Assembly (NCBI RefSeq): GCF_013456555.2
Contig: NZ_CP084885.1
Location: 160,374 to 224,373, forward strand
Source: Natrinema zhouii
GTDB taxonomy: Archaea > Halobacteriota > Halobacteria > Halobacteriales > Natrialbaceae
Length of the DNA: 64,000 bases
Direction of reading: 5' to 3'
In this document: piece after piece, positions 8,861 through 15,724 of the stretch
Numbering within the stretch: position 1 is the stretch's first letter
Layout: every line of letters starts with the position of its first letter
Program-made: the position numbers and the translations under genes
Notes under the pieces: model-generated
Told to the model about the DNA's origin: nothing
What the model saw: only the letters and a program-made list of their open reading frames with translations
Databases searched by the model: none

Positions 8861-9176
8861 TACTCTCACCGGGTGAACCGAAGAGGAACTGTGCGCTGGC
8901 GTCCTCGCCCGTCAGCGTCAGCTGGTCGTCGGCCGTCTCCGCGAACAGCGATGTCTGGTCGGTATTGTCGCCCTCCGAGTATCGAACTTCGACGCGATCG
9001 TCGACACCGAACTCGCTGGCCACGGGGCGATCGAGTCGTGTTTCGACCTCGCGATGGCTGACGTCAGCACCGAAATCCTCGAGAGAGGTCGCAACGCTTT
9101 CTTCGGTCGGTTCGAGTCCGCCGTCAGCGGTGAACGCTGTCTGCTGTTGGATCGTGATCTCGGGTCGATCTGTCAT
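8853..9176 (-). CDS. hypothetical acidic protein
   Basis: About 107 residues from MTDRPEITIQQQ; the frame upstream runs through the leader motif and is not coding. Predicted strands alternate (ITIQQQTAFT, VEVRYSEGDN, QLTLTGEDASAQFLF), suggesting a small beta protein. The gene is first in a two-gene unit with the zinc-finger protein at 8624 and is preceded 14 bases upstream by leader motif copy C. I recognise no family. Confidence 0.65.
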   Translation of the reverse strand: MTDRPEITIQQQTAFTADGGLEPTEESVATSLEDFGADVSHREVETRLDRPVASEFGVDDRVEVRYSEGDNTDQTSLFAETADDQLTLTGEDASAQFLFGSPGESND

Positions 9177-9190
9177 CTGTAAAACCCTCC

Positions 9191-9220
9191 TCCCCTCTCG
9201 AGGGTGCAAACAACACTCTC
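9191..9220 (-). promoter_or_regulatory. repeated leader motif, copy C
   Basis: Minus strand: GTGTTGTTTGCACCCTCGAG, then AGGGGAGGAGGGT and ATG 14 bases from the motif edge. ACCCTC can pair with the adjacent GAGGGG or, alternatively, with the GAGGGT that overlaps the likely Shine-Dalgarno sequence. Confidence 0.75.
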
Positions 9221-9253
9221 AAATCTTCGCAGGCGTCGCAATCGGTGGACCAG

Positions 9254-9463
9254 TCACGACTCCTCACGAAGTTTTTCAGCTCGCTGGGCTAGCAGTTTGA
9301 GGATCGGAAGGCGTTGTTGGTGCTTGTTTTCGTAGGCGACACACGCCTGCAGTGTCTCCATGTCGGTGATCGTCGCGACTCCCGCATCAATGATCCGGGG
9401 ATTCGACGACTCGAGGCGCTGCTGGGGCGTCAGTGGCTCGTCAGTCTGGTCGGTATCTAACAT
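9254..9463 (-). CDS. small hypothetical protein
   Basis: 69 residues: a polar acidic N-terminus (DTDQTDEPLTPQQRL), then two probable helices (ESSNPRIIDAGVATITDMETL and YENKHQQRLPILKLLAQRAEKL). No cysteines and no membrane segment. The helical hairpin could be a small DNA- or protein-binding unit, but I recognise no family. It is preceded by leader motif copy D. Confidence 0.6.
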   Translation of the reverse strand: MLDTDQTDEPLTPQQRLESSNPRIIDAGVATITDMETLQACVAYENKHQQRLPILKLLAQRAEKLREES

Positions 9464-9476
9464 TGTGGGATCCTCT

Positions 9477-9504
9477 CACCCCTTGAGGAGAGAAACAACA
9501 CCAC
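9477..9504 (-). promoter_or_regulatory. repeated leader motif, copy D
   Basis: Minus strand: GTGGTGTTGTTTCTCTCCTC followed by AAGGGGTG and GAGAGGATC, with the ATG at 9463, 13 bases from the motif edge. The hairpin uses CTCC/GGGG-type pairing and is weaker than in copies C, E and F. Confidence 0.65.
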
Positions 9505-9560
9505 CAACTGCTTACGTTGGTGTGGTATCAGTCGATCCAACGGTTGATTCTTTTCTGAAA

Positions 9561-9938
9561 TTATTCAGTCTCATGGAATTCACTATATCCGGGAGAGGTA
9601 GCCATTTGGATGATCTCGAACGTATATTTGGTTTGTGGCTTCCACTCTGGATTAATATACTTTGCAACAGAACTGACCACGGGTTCATCGTGCTGCCGCA
9701 TTTCCTGATATAGCTCTTCTTGTGAGCGGGGCTTGATGTATTCTGACATTTTTCCCCACCGATCACAGGCTGGGAACTCTCCAGGGCTCATTTCCTGAAA
9801 CACCCCTTCTTCGATTAGGAGGGCCTCAAGACCGTGAATCACATTATCGGCAGGATGGTGAAGCCTGCTATCCTCGATATAGTGTGCGTCTAAGAGTTCT
9901 TGCGGATACTCTTCATCAGAGACGTTCACGTCGTCCAT
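9561..9938 (-). CDS. hypothetical protein
   Basis: About 125 residues from MDDVNVSDEEYP. The frame extends 48 codons upstream into unlikely Ser/Arg-rich sequence, so that part is left out. Mostly helical and acidic, with YIEDSRLHHPADNVIHGLEALLIEEGVF and EELYQEMRQHDEPVVSSVAKYINPEW. No signal peptide and no metal-binding motif. The upstream neighbour on the same strand is the broken tbp paralog. Function unknown. Confidence 0.55.
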   Translation of the reverse strand: MDDVNVSDEEYPQELLDAHYIEDSRLHHPADNVIHGLEALLIEEGVFQEMSPGEFPACDRWGKMSEYIKPRSQEELYQEMRQHDEPVVSSVAKYINPEWKPQTKYTFEIIQMATSPGYSEFHETE

Positions 9939-9999
9939 GACTCGTGTTGGTGTTTTAGAGTGATAATCATTCTCGATTGTTGATCTTCCCCCACGCAGG

Positions 10000-10510
10000 T
10001 CACGTCTCCAGGAGCTCGAGCTCGAGTAACCGTGTCTGAACCGTCTCAATCGCTGCTTCTGCGTCTGTCGGGTGTTCACCACCTGTAATCACGAGTTTGC
10101 CGCTGCCGAACAGTAAGGCGACGACATCCGGCTCGTCCAATCGATAGACCAACCCCGGGAATTGTTCTGGTTCGTACTCGACTGCTTCTAACCCAAGGCC
10201 GATCGCGATCGCATTAAGATTGAGGCGAGTGCCGAAATCACCACTCGTTACGATATTTTGGACCGTCACCTCTGGGTCAGCTGGCACCGCAATGCCTAAC
10301 GACCGAAACTTTTCGACCGTGATCCGGACTGCCTCTTCGAGATTATCAATTGATGAGGCACCAGTACAGACGAGTTTGCCCGATCGAAAGAGCAGCGACG
10401 CTGCCTTCGGATCGGTCGTTCGATAAACCAACCCCGGAAATTGCTCTGGGTCGTATGAGACGTCTTCGAGATCGTCAGCAAGGGTTTCGAGATTGAGTTC
10501 CTGCTCAAGG
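10000..10510 (-). pseudogene. TATA-binding protein paralog, interrupted near its N-terminus by an IS5-family element
   Basis: From the IS boundary the minus strand reads LEQELNLETLADDLEDVSYD, then PEQFPGLVYRTTDPKAASLLFRSGKLVCTG: most of the first TBP repeat. The second repeat is complete (VQNIVTSGDFG...LNLNAIAIGLGLEAVEYEP...LLFGSGKLVITGG). About 20 residues of the first strand are missing. A matching start, ATG reading MNTTELQI, lies beyond the IS at 11441-11473. The two pieces do not join in frame, and a few codons appear lost. TBP binds TATA boxes to start transcription; haloarchaea often carry extra tbp genes on plasmids. Confidence 0.85.
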
Positions 10511-11440
10511 TGCCGTGTTGAATAGCGATCTAATCGGCTGATATCGCGGGTTAGAAGGGCGAAGCCGAGGAAATCGATTCTGACCTATGGAAGTCGATCT
10601 CCTCGACTTCGTTGAGCAGTGTCGACACCTAGCCAAACAAGCGTTGGGGAAGCACGCGGGCGAGCCCGCCAGCGGCGGGTTCGCCCGCTGGGTGCACGTC
10701 GTTCTGCACTGTTTCCGACTCGAAGACGGCCACAGCTACCGTGAAACGCCGAATCGGCTGAAGTACATGACCGAGATTCGTGACGTGCTCGGCTTAGACC
10801 GAGACGATCTTCCTGAGTTCACCACGATCTACAAATCGTTCGACCGTCTCAAAATGTGGGTATGGCGGGCGTTGCTGCGCGTTTCAGCGCAGCAACACCC
10901 GCAGTCTGGTCACGCAGCTCTCGACAGTACGTTCTTCGACCGCCGCTCAGCCTCCTCGTACTACCGCCAGCGGTCTGGAAGCGACGTGCAGACGCTGAAA
11001 GTGACGACATTAACCGATATAGAATCACTCGCTGTTCTCGATGTGCATATCTCAGCACGATGGAAACACGATACGAAGACTGGGCCGCAGGTCGTCCGCC
11101 GGAACGCGGACGACCTGCTGTCCGTCTCGGCTGACAAAGCCTTCCACAACTGGCACACCAAGTACGAATTCTATGCGCTCGGTGTCGAACCGCTCATCTT
11201 ACAACGTGGATCGAGACCACTCACGGTAGGACATAACGCGCTCATCCGGGCAAAAGGCTACTCACAGCGCTGGATGGCCGAAACTTCCTACTCAACGACG
11301 AAGCGCTCGCACGGCGACGCCGTGCGAGCGCTGGGCTGGTATCGACAGTTTCGTGAGATCGTCCTCATGTTCGCCATCGTCAATATAGAACCGCTCTGTG
11401 AGCCACTCTAACCGTGATTCAGCAGCTATTCAACACGGCA
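10511..11440 (+). mobile_element. IS5-family insertion sequence
   Basis: The 930-bp element has perfect 15-bp inverted repeats TGCCGTGTTGAATAG (10511-10525, complement 11426-11440) and one full-length transposase. I find no target duplication, which suggests a small flanking deletion or recombination with the related copy at 8319. It splits a tbp paralog on the opposite strand. Confidence 0.9.
10587..11411 (+). CDS. IS5-family transposase
   Basis: 274 residues from an ATG. DDE residues can be placed at D113 (HAALDSTFFDRR), D183 (SVSADKAFHN) and E232 (MAETSYSTTKR). The N-terminus (MEVDLLDFVEQCRHLAKQAL) matches the partial copy in the MITE at 8319, and the C-terminus is MFAIVNIEPLCEPL. The frame is intact, so the enzyme is probably functional and could also move the MITE. 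Confidence 0.93.
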   Translation: MEVDLLDFVEQCRHLAKQALGKHAGEPASGGFARWVHVVLHCFRLEDGHSYRETPNRLKYMTEIRDVLGLDRDDLPEFTTIYKSFDRLKMWVWRALLRVSAQQHPQSGHAALDSTFFDRRSASSYYRQRSGSDVQTLKVTTLTDIESLAVLDVHISARWKHDTKTGPQVVRRNADDLLSVSADKAFHNWHTKYEFYALGVEPLILQRGSRPLTVGHNALIRAKGYSQRWMAETSYSTTKRSHGDAVRALGWYRQFREIVLMFAIVNIEPLCEPL

Positions 11441-11473
11441 GCAATATAGAATCTGCAATTCTGTTGTATTCAT
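11441..11473 (-). pseudogene. detached 5' end of the tbp paralog
   Basis: Eleven codons starting ATG at 11473 (MNTTELQILYC) run into the IS border. ELQI fits the ELEIVN-like first strand of haloarchaeal TBP. The assignment rests on position and these few residues. Confidence 0.45.
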
Positions 11474-11532
11474 AACACCTCGAAACATCCATAAGGAGCT
11501 ATTGCATTGGGTGTTCCAATGGAAGAGTTGCG

Positions 11533-11925
11533 ATGAGTGGGGATCTGTTCGTCATCGATGACAATCCGGGGGATATTCGGTTCATTGAGGAGGCACTCTT
11601 CGTCTCAGAACTGACCCCGACTATCCATACTGTGAATACCAAGGATGAGGCACTTGATATCATCCATCAGCGAAACGAGTACAAGGATACACCCCGCCCG
11701 GATGTGGTGCTGCTCGATTGGCGGCTCTCTCAGACGACCGGCAAAGAGATATTGGACGTTGCTAAGTCAGTCACTCCACCCCTCCCTGTCGTCGTAATGA
11801 CAAGCTCGGAACCAGAAATGCAGTCCGAGAATGCACCGGTATCACGGGCAGACCAAATCATCGAGAAGCCAACAGATCCCGAGATGTACGTTGAACTGCT
11901 CCGACCATACCTCACCGCTCAATAA
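11533..11925 (+). CDS. single-domain response regulator (receiver domain)
   Basis: 130 residues forming one complete CheY-like receiver: the acidic pair D9/D10 (FVIDDNPGD), phospho-acceptor D62 (VVLLDWRLS), T90/S91 (VVMTSSEPE) and K112 (IIEKPTDP). There is no output domain. The family relays phosphorylation from a histidine kinase, often one with PAS domains; no kinase is present in this window. The HalOD1 protein at 12051 lies convergently and belongs to a class linked to haloarchaeal signalling. A five-codon ORF (ATGGAAGAGTTGCGATGA) overlaps the start, probably by chance. Confidence 0.9.
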   Translation: MSGDLFVIDDNPGDIRFIEEALFVSELTPTIHTVNTKDEALDIIHQRNEYKDTPRPDVVLLDWRLSQTTGKEILDVAKSVTPPLPVVVMTSSEPEMQSENAPVSRADQIIEKPTDPEMYVELLRPYLTAQ

Positions 11926-12050
11926 GCATGTGTAGTGAGCATTTATTTCACAGTAAAATACATATGAAGAATAGGATTTCAACAGAGTCAATCGAAACTA
12001 AGACAGAGTCTACAGTCCGCACGACTCACTGCTGATCGAGCGTTCGTGGT

Positions 12051-12305
12051 TCAGGTGGCACGAACGAGCAGCATCTTCTCGGTGAGTTTGACGTCATACT
12101 CACCGACTGAGAACGCGACCGACACCGATTCGCCGGTTGTGACGAGACGATCGAGCGCCTCAGGGTCGATCGTGTCGGACAAGACGATCCCGTGGGTTGG
12201 TCCCAACTCGGTTGACGGGCAGTTTTCGAGACTTGCGATCGCTTCGATAATTGCAATGCTCGGCGGCGTTTCCGACCACGCGTATTCAAGTTGCCTAGTT
12301 TCCAT
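12051..12305 (-). CDS. HalOD1 output-domain protein
   Basis: 84 residues and all one domain: YAWSETPPSIAIIEAIASLE, then TIDPEALDRLVTTGESVSVAFSVGEYDVKLTEKMLLV. These are the conserved SETPP...A...A and C-terminal beta strands of the HalOD1 family, a haloarchaeal domain predicted to act as an output module in signalling. Its start overlaps the end of the upstream zinc-finger ORF by 11 bases. It is the last gene of a tight four-gene unit that begins at 12958. Confidence 0.8.
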   Translation of the reverse strand: METRQLEYAWSETPPSIAIIEAIASLENCPSTELGPTHGIVLSDTIDPEALDRLVTTGESVSVAFSVGEYDVKLTEKMLLVRAT

Positions 12306-12459
12306 GATTCACCTCCTCCGCTAGCCCGGCCCCTGCTCCTGAAAATCTCGCGCGCTGGGTTCGGCAGTTCGGACAAGCGTGGAGCGTTCCGGTGTTGTCC
12401 GCAAATACCCGCTTGTACTGTTCTGTGACGTGCGCGCCACAGTTCGAACACTCAGGCAT
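12295..12459 (-). CDS. 54-residue zinc-finger protein, DUF7563-like
   Basis: The frame reads MPECSNCGAHVTEQYKRVF, ADNTGTLHACPNCRTQRARF, then a short tail ending EEVNHGN and a stop. Two CxxC knuckles 24 residues apart form a zinc ribbon of a type common in haloarchaeal genomes (DUF7563 by recollection). It starts two bases after the stop of the gene at 12462 and overlaps the HalOD1 start, so it is embedded in a translationally coupled unit. Function unknown. Confidence 0.7.
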   Translation of the reverse strand: MPECSNCGAHVTEQYKRVFADNTGTLHACPNCRTQRARFSGAGAGLAEEVNHGN

Positions 12460-12461
12460 CA

Positions 12462-12638
12462 TCAGGCCTCCACAGCCGTATGTTCGTACATGGCACGCGT
12501 CGTCTCGAGTTCAGCGATTGCATCTGCGAGAGTCAACGGCTCGGCCAGGTGCTCCTCGAGCGTTCGCAGATCGGCCAGCACTGCTTCGAGTTCGGCCTGC
12601 ACCCTCTCGTCAGGCCAGCTGTCGACGGATTCACTCAT
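12462..12638 (-). CDS. 58-residue helical protein
   Basis: Reads MSESVDSWPDERVQAELEAV, LADLRTLEEHLAEPLTLADA, IAELETTRAMYEHTAVEA and a stop. Acidic and almost fully helical, with leucine-rich heptad spacing that suggests a short coiled coil. Its ATG overlaps the stop of the gene at 12635 (ATGA), and the next gene starts two bases after its stop. I recognise no family. Confidence 0.6.
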   Translation of the reverse strand: MSESVDSWPDERVQAELEAVLADLRTLEEHLAEPLTLADAIAELETTRAMYEHTAVEA

Positions 12639-12958
12639 CGCGACTCACGCTCCGGGCAGCCAGGCGCATGCGACAGGTTGTCCCGTCCACCGAGTTCGAC
12701 CAGCAGCTCGCGTTCGCAGTACGTACATCGGACGTACGCCTTCCCGCCCTGTTCCGGCGGTTCGACATGCCGCGTGTACGTCGATTTCTCGGACTCACTC
12801 TGAGTAGCCTCGGCGGCTACGGTTCCGCCGTCGGGAACCACCTGCTCTGTACGAGCAGTCACCTCGGCTTCCGCACGCAGGCGCAGTTTTCGGCCCGTGT
12901 CAGTTTCGTAATATTCGGATCGCTGTACCACTCGATCGATGGTTCTGAACTGGTTCAT
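12635..12958 (-). CDS. CxxC zinc-binding protein
   Basis: 107 residues. The first 70 are polar and probably strand-forming (YYETDTGRKLRLRAEAEVTART). The C-terminal part has YVRCTYCERELLVELGGRDNLSHAPGCPERE, a C-x2-C...H...C zinc knuckle. It is the first gene of a four-gene coupled unit ending with HalOD1, and leader motif copy E lies 13 bases before its ATG. Function unknown; the arrangement resembles nucleic-acid-binding mini-proteins on haloarchaeal plasmids. Confidence 0.65.
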   Translation of the reverse strand: MNQFRTIDRVVQRSEYYETDTGRKLRLRAEAEVTARTEQVVPDGGTVAAEATQSESEKSTYTRHVEPPEQGGKAYVRCTYCERELLVELGGRDNLSHAPGCPERESR

Positions 12959-12971
12959 CGGTTCAAACCCT

Positions 12972-13001
12972 CCACCCCTCTCAAGGGTGGAACAACACTA
13001 C
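12972..13001 (-). promoter_or_regulatory. repeated leader motif, copy E
   Basis: Minus strand: GTAGTGTTGTTCCACCCTTG then AGAGGGGTGGAGGGT, with ATG 13 bases past the motif edge. CCACCC pairs with GGGTGG; ACCCT can instead pair with the downstream AGGGT near the start codon. Confidence 0.75.
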
Positions 13002-13065
13002 GTGCTGTCACGGTCGAATCGGTCGCTGTGGAGCCTGCGATGGAGGGAGTCCAAGGAACCGAACC

Positions 13066-13413
13066 TCACGTCTCGCCTCCGCTCGGATCCACACGTGTGA
13101 TTTGTCCGACCTTTCCGTGGGTGCCCGCCAGTACCAGCGAAACGTGCTCGAGCATCGAGATATCGGCCACAATCGTGTTCCCATCCTTCTGGAGGACGAC
13201 GACGCCGCTGTCGTGGAGCCAGACAGAGACGCCGATGCCCCAATGATGCCATCGACCCGGTGAGAGCGCTCTCGACGGGAGTGAGAGACTCTCGTCACCG
13301 CGATCGATCGCCGCCTGCATGCCCTGACGAAGCGCCCACACTTGCGATTCGGTGAGCGTGTCCTCGGGTGCGTCAATCTCGTCGACGTACGTCAGCAGAT
13401 CGGCCACCATCAC
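13066..13413 (-). CDS. hypothetical protein
   Basis: 115 residues. A helical start (VADLLTYVDEIDAPEDTLTE, then SQVWALRQGMQAAIDRG) is followed by a beta-rich part (WGIGVSVWLHDSGVVVLQKDGNTIVADISMLEHVSLVL). No cysteine pairs and no membrane segment. It overlaps the upstream gene by four bases (ATGA) and is the last of a coupled trio running from 14515. I recognise no family. Confidence 0.6.
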   Translation of the reverse strand: MMVADLLTYVDEIDAPEDTLTESQVWALRQGMQAAIDRGDESLSLPSRALSPGRWHHWGIGVSVWLHDSGVVVLQKDGNTIVADISMLEHVSLVLAGTHGKVGQITRVDPSGGET

Positions 13414-13874
13414 GTCTCACCTCCGATGATCCGATCGACCTCATCCAGTTCACGCGCTTCAGCGGCCTCGTCCTCATATCCCACGTCGGTGGCATAGCGC
13501 TCGAGGAGGGCCACGGCTCCATCGTCGTCCGTGGCTGCTCGTTCGAACAACTTCTCAAGGGCGGTGACGACCACCCGATCGGCGACCTGGCGGCCAGCAT
13601 CAGCTGCTTCACTTTCGATGCGACCAAGTCGTGACTCGGGATACGCGTAGGTTTTCGAGGGCCTGGACTTCAGATTTGAACAGTAGACGACATCGAACAC
13701 GCGATCGTCATTGGTTGTGTCGAATCGTGAGTTCCCATAGTTATCTAACAGATTGTAGTTGTTCACTTCGGACCACTCGGCTACCGTCTGTCCAGTATCG
13801 GTGACCACGTGCACTGGCCGCCCCTGTGCAAGATCCAAGCAGACGTCACCAAGTTTGATCGACTGTTCGCTCAT
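13410..13874 (-). CDS. hypothetical protein
   Basis: 154 residues. The N-terminal half is beta-like: IKLGDVCLDLAQGRPVHVVTDTGQTVAEWSEVN, then DDRVFDVVYCSNLKS. The C-terminal half is helical (RIESEAADAGRQVADRVVVTALEKLFERAA...ALLERYATDVGYEDEA). It overlaps both neighbours by four bases, so translation of the three genes is coupled. It resembles haloarchaeal plasmid proteins of unknown function; I cannot name a domain. Confidence 0.6.
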   Translation of the reverse strand: MSEQSIKLGDVCLDLAQGRPVHVVTDTGQTVAEWSEVNNYNLLDNYGNSRFDTTNDDRVFDVVYCSNLKSRPSKTYAYPESRLGRIESEAADAGRQVADRVVVTALEKLFERAATDDDGAVALLERYATDVGYEDEAAEARELDEVDRIIGGET

Positions 13875-14515
13875 CGGCTCACCTCGTCGTCACTGAGAGT
13901 GCGAGCAAGCGTTGCGGCCTGCTGTTCAATCGGCTCGTGGTGGGCGTGTCTGACGTTCAGGAGCGCAAGGTGCGCTCCAAGCCCCCACAACTCTGCCCGG
14001 TGCAGCTCGTCAGCAAACTCCGTGAGAACGTCGTCAGTTGTCTGGCGACCATCGGTGAGACCGTTGATCCGAGCTGCAATCTGATGAGGGATCGTATCTC
14101 GACAAGAAGGATCTCGTCCTGTGTAGTCGGCCATCGTCTCGACGAGTCCCGCAAATGCCTCAACACGTCCGTCGACCGTGATGTCCCACTCTTCAAGGTC
14201 ATCCTCGTCGACGGCATACGTCACAGCGTCGGGTTCCTGTCTCTCGAGGAGAGCCTCGAGAGCCGCTCGCTTCCAGCTGCGGTAATCGCGGAAGCTCCAG
14301 AACGTGGCGAACTCTTCGAGCGTTTCGATCGAGTACTCGATCGAGATGTCGGCGCGAATACGCTCGGTCGTCTCGGCACTATAATCAGTGATCCGGGTGA
14401 CCGGCCCACTGGCAGTCGCGAGGAACCGTCGTGGAAGCGGCGTCGTGCAGTCGGTTGACTGCTCGTTATCGGGTGTTTCCGTTGGTTGTGCTGCTGTCTC
14501 GTCTGCTCGTGACAT
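13871..14515 (-). CDS. hypothetical helical protein, first of a coupled trio
   Basis: About 214 residues from MSRADETAAQPTETP. The longer frame runs back through the leader motif and is rejected. The protein is helix-rich: IEYSIETLEEFATFWSFRDYRSWKRAALEALLERQEP, VEAFAGLVETMADYTGRD, TTDDVLTEFADELHRAELWGLGAHLALLNVRHAHHEP. Leader motif copy F lies 13 bases upstream. Members of this kind occur on haloarchaeal plasmids without an assigned role. No catalytic motif is visible. Confidence 0.6.
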   Translation of the reverse strand: MSRADETAAQPTETPDNEQSTDCTTPLPRRFLATASGPVTRITDYSAETTERIRADISIEYSIETLEEFATFWSFRDYRSWKRAALEALLERQEPDAVTYAVDEDDLEEWDITVDGRVEAFAGLVETMADYTGRDPSCRDTIPHQIAARINGLTDGRQTTDDVLTEFADELHRAELWGLGAHLALLNVRHAHHEPIEQQAATLARTLSDDEVSR

Positions 14516-14528
14516 CTGTGATACCCTC

Positions 14529-14558
14529 CATCCCTCTCGAGGGTGCAACAACACCACG
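14529..14558 (-). promoter_or_regulatory. repeated leader motif, copy F
   Basis: Minus strand: CGTGGTGTTGTTGCACCCTC, then GAGAGGGATGGAGGGT, then ATG 13 bases from the motif edge. ACCCTC faces two possible partners, GAGGGA just after it and GAGGGT at the Shine-Dalgarno position. This is the clearest copy. Confidence 0.8.
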
Positions 14559-14597
14559 TGCGGTATGTTCGTGCGGATGCCGGTCGACTCTGACAGA

Positions 14598-14638
14598 GTT
14601 ACCCCACGATTTAGAGTCATCTCTGCCCGTGGGGTAAC
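14598..14638. repeat. 10-bp-arm palindrome GTTACCCCAC...GTGGGGTAAC, second copy
   Basis: Arms identical to those at 6491-6533, with a 21-base spacer. It starts immediately after the stop codon of the SWIM gene (14639) and precedes leader motif F, so it could act as a terminator or processing hairpin, or as an operator. Confidence 0.75.
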
Positions 14639-14986
14639 TTACGGCACTGATGGATTCTCTGTGCCCTGCAACCCGCAGGCCTCGAGTTCGCAAATCCGCT
14701 GTGCGTTACGTACAGCCTCGAGAACAGACGTTCGGATCGCGACTGCAACCCGGTGTTTGCACGCGCCCTGGTAGTGTTCGTCTGCTGGACACGGACAGCT
14801 GTGCGGCAAGCCGTCCTCGATCGTGACCAGATACTCGTGATCCTCGGGATTTGCATGGCTGGCGTTGCGAACGAGGACGCCCTGCGCGACAAGTTCGAAC
14901 TCGAAGGCTTCGTACTGGGCGCGCCGGAGCGTCCGCTGGGTCGGTTCAAGTCGCTCGATCGGATGTGCTGATGATGATGTAGACAT
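14639..14986 (-). CDS. SWIM zinc-finger protein
   Basis: 115 residues. The SWIM signature is clear: HSCPCPADEHYQGACKHRVAVAI, with C64, C66, C76 and H78 as zinc ligands, preceded by the usual strand pair VLVRNASHANPEDHEYLVTIED. SWIM domains bind DNA or proteins and occur in archaeal proteins linked to recombination and mobile DNA. A short helical C-terminus contains two further cysteines (CELEACGLQ). The palindrome at 14598-14638 begins at the base after the stop codon. Confidence 0.85.
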   Translation of the reverse strand: MSTSSSAHPIERLEPTQRTLRRAQYEAFEFELVAQGVLVRNASHANPEDHEYLVTIEDGLPHSCPCPADEHYQGACKHRVAVAIRTSVLEAVRNAQRICELEACGLQGTENPSVP

Positions 14987-15027
14987 GGTCAGGTGTAACT
15001 ACCGCTAGACTGGTCAATCATCTCGAA

Positions 15028-15249
15028 TTACGCGCTCTCGCAGTCGGAGCAGATCAGTTGAACGTCAAGATCACAGGCAGTTTCACAGCTCTGGGTCGGA
15101 ACAAGTCCGAACTTCCCGCAGTAGTCACAGCTCGTGTTAGTGTACTCAGGCGCGTCGAATACGTCAAAGCGAGAATGCTCAACGGAAGAATCAGGTTCGG
15201 TGGTGAACTCAACGGCTAGTGGGTTTGTGATCCTGCTGGCAGTTTGCAT
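15028..15249 (-). CDS. small zinc-ribbon protein
   Basis: 73 residues. The N-terminal 35 are polar; the C-terminus carries TSCDYCGKFGLVPTQSCETACDLDVQLICSDCESA. C-x2-C and C-x2-C form one ribbon with two extra cysteines between them. It is preceded by leader motif copy G at 14 bases. Function unknown; it is one of five CxxC or SWIM mini-proteins in this 7-kb block. Confidence 0.65.
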   Translation of the reverse strand: MQTASRITNPLAVEFTTEPDSSVEHSRFDVFDAPEYTNTSCDYCGKFGLVPTQSCETACDLDVQLICSDCESA

Positions 15250-15254
15250 CGTCT

Positions 15255-15506
15255 TTGATCCCTCTACCCCCTTCAGGGAGCGAACAACGCCACCGGCTGA
15301 GCGCTCTTCGCGAGGCTTTCAATTCAGACGATCGGCTTTGGTCCCCGCGACAAGAGTGCGACCTCGCCGCTCTTTCACTCGTCGTTCGTCAACAGGTCGT
15401 ATTACTCCCCGAGATCACTGCAGACGGTTTCTGCGACCTCGAGGATGACTCGAGCGTTGAGACTTCAGCTTCGACCGATCCCCAGTCTGGATTTATGTTT
15501 GGGTAG
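15255..15506 (+). CDS. possible small protein divergent to the zinc-ribbon gene
   Basis: The plus-strand frame gives ALREAFNSDDRLWSPRQECD then LAALSLVVRQQVVLLPEITADGFCDLEDD and ends GFMFG. The composition is protein-like, but the only starts (TTG at 15255) lie inside the leader motif of the opposite gene, so the beginning is uncertain or the ORF is a fragment. Two more plus-strand ORFs follow closely. Confidence 0.3.
   Translation: MIPLPPSGSEQRHRLSALREAFNSDDRLWSPRQECDLAALSLVVRQQVVLLPEITADGFCDLEDDSSVETSASTDPQSGFMFG
15264..15293 (-). promoter_or_regulatory. repeated leader motif, copy G
   Basis: Minus strand: GTGGCGTTGTTCGCTCCCTG, then AAGGGGGTAGAGGGATC, with the ATG at 15249, 14 bases from the motif edge. 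Confidence 0.65.
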
Positions 15507-15521
15507 ACGGACACTTAGTAC

Positions 15522-15722
15522 GTGCCAGTGAAGCGATCGTGCCAGCTTGCCGATGGCTGGTACGACGTCGTGGATGCGATCGTCACTTCTACTCTCGAGG
15601 CTACGGACTGCACATCTTTCAAGCACGTCTGCTACCCGTGCGAGGGTGCGACGTGGTGGAACCCCGTGGCAGTGCTCACCGGCTTGCTCGAGAGCGAACA
15701 AGAGCGCGAGCGGGGTGAGTAG
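15522..15722 (+). CDS. small hypothetical protein
   Basis: 66 residues from a GTG: MPVKRSCQLADGWYDVVDAI, then VTSTLEATDCTSFKHVCYPCEGATWW and a helical acidic tail. One CYPC pair plus two single cysteines could bind a metal. The stop lies two bases before the GTG of the next ORF, indicating coupling. I recognise no family. Confidence 0.5.
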   Translation: MPVKRSCQLADGWYDVVDAIVTSTLEATDCTSFKHVCYPCEGATWWNPVAVLTGLLESEQERERGE

Positions 15723-15724
15723 CG

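Noticed and set aside
11519..11536. Five-codon upstream ORF overlapping the response-regulator start
   Set aside because: Too short to judge; the ATGA overlap may be chance and no conserved leader was seen.
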